Assembly: GCA_903931645.1 (NCBI GenBank)
Contig: CAIZDF010000687.1
Coordinates: 1 to 6,244, forward strand
From: an uncultured Tolumonas sp.
GTDB lineage: Bacteria; Pseudomonadota; Gammaproteobacteria; Enterobacterales; Aeromonadaceae
Reading direction: 5' to 3'
DNA length: 6,244 nucleotides
The notes under the pieces are model-generated. The model searched no databases and had not been told where the DNA came from. It was given only the letters and a program-made list of their open reading frames with translations. Numbering within the stretch: the stretch's first letter is position 1; the number at the start of each line of letters is the position of its first letter. The translations under genes were made by a program, and so were the position numbers. This document shows positions 5,811 through 6,244 of the stretch, in pieces.

Positions 5811-6244
5811 ATGGCACGCACTGTCTGTCATCTGGAAACTCTGCATGAGTTTGCGGAACACATCTGGCATGTTCGCTTGATCCCTGAGCAACAGATTGCT
5901 TACAAACCGGGGCAATATCTGCAAGTGATCATGGGGGAAAAAGATCACCGCTCCTTCTCGATTGCCAGTTCACCGAGCCGTGGCAATGTGCTGGAACTGC
6001 AGATCGGCGCCACACCCGGTAACAAATATCCGGGACAGGTGCTGGAAGCATTACGTGCTGATGGCAAAATCGAAGTGGAAATGCCATTAGGTAATGCCTA
6101 TCTGCGTGAACACAGTGAACGCCCGATACTGTTGATTGCTGGCGGCACAGGTTACAGCTATGCCCGCTCCATTTTGCAATATCTGGTTGATAACAAAATG
6201 CCTCGCCGCACCTATTTATACTGGGGTGTGCGTAACGCCGATCA
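5811..6244 (+). CDS. fre: NAD(P)H-flavin reductase (3' end beyond window)
   Basis: Fre reduces free FMN, FAD or riboflavin with NAD(P)H in the cytoplasm. In E. coli the reduced flavin serves, among other things, ferric iron reduction and activation of ribonucleotide reductase. The window holds the first 144 codons with no stop; E. coli Fre has about 233 residues, so roughly 60 percent is present. The flavin-binding half shows PGQY (33-36) and RSFSIAS (47-53; E. coli RPFSMAS). The nucleotide-binding half begins with AGGTGYSYARS (110-120), followed by YWGVRN, where E. coli has YWGGRE. The gene sits directly downstream of ubiD, as in E. coli. No frameshift is seen in the visible part. Confidence 0.95.
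   Translation, partial: MARTVCHLETLHEFAEHIWHVRLIPEQQIAYKPGQYLQVIMGEKDHRSFSIASSPSRGNVLELQIGATPGNKYPGQVLEALRADGKIEVEMPLGNAYLREHSERPILLIAGGTGYSYARSILQYLVDNKMPRRTYLYWGVRNAD

Overview
The window reads as core chromosome of a gammaproteobacterium with mid-range GC. SrkA, YihD, UbiD and Fre all resemble their Escherichia coli counterparts closely, but the gene order differs. A member of the Aeromonadales, for example a Tolumonas-like organism, is my best guess. That guess rests on protein resemblance and base composition only.

Left edge (1-392): a ribosomal RNA operon starts here and runs leftward out of the window. Reading the minus strand, two promoters in tandem look like rrn P1 and P2 of E. coli. 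P1 has TTGCCT-N16-TATAAT followed by GC-rich bases and an A+T-rich UP region. P2 has TTGACA-N16-TATGAT. The 16S gene lies outside. Upstream of P1 are a perfect TGTGA-N6-TCACA palindrome lying on the UP region, two consensus DnaA boxes, and a 17-bp inverted repeat.

Middle (393-3088): divergent from the rrn operon is a small membrane-anchored RNA-binding protein with one RRM domain. It converges on murI (glutamate racemase); their stop codons overlap, and the RRM gene's likely terminator lies inside the murI coding sequence. Next, on the minus strand, come srkA (stress-response kinase) and yihD, two tightly coupled genes that keep their E. coli order. The dsbA gene that follows srkA in E. coli is replaced by murI.

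Right part (3139-6244): a lone squalene/phytoene-synthase-family gene on the minus strand diverges from ubiD and fre on the plus strand. UbiD is the prenylated-FMN-dependent decarboxylase of ubiquinone synthesis. Fre is a flavin reductase and is cut off by the window end. Ubiquinone and the synthase's product both draw on the polyprenyl diphosphate pool.

Most of the window is ordinary housekeeping DNA. The items most worth a second look are the membrane-tethered RRM protein beside the rrn promoters, the regulatory sites stacked upstream of P1, and the orphan terpenoid synthase. I see no mobile element, CRISPR array, tRNA or phage gene.
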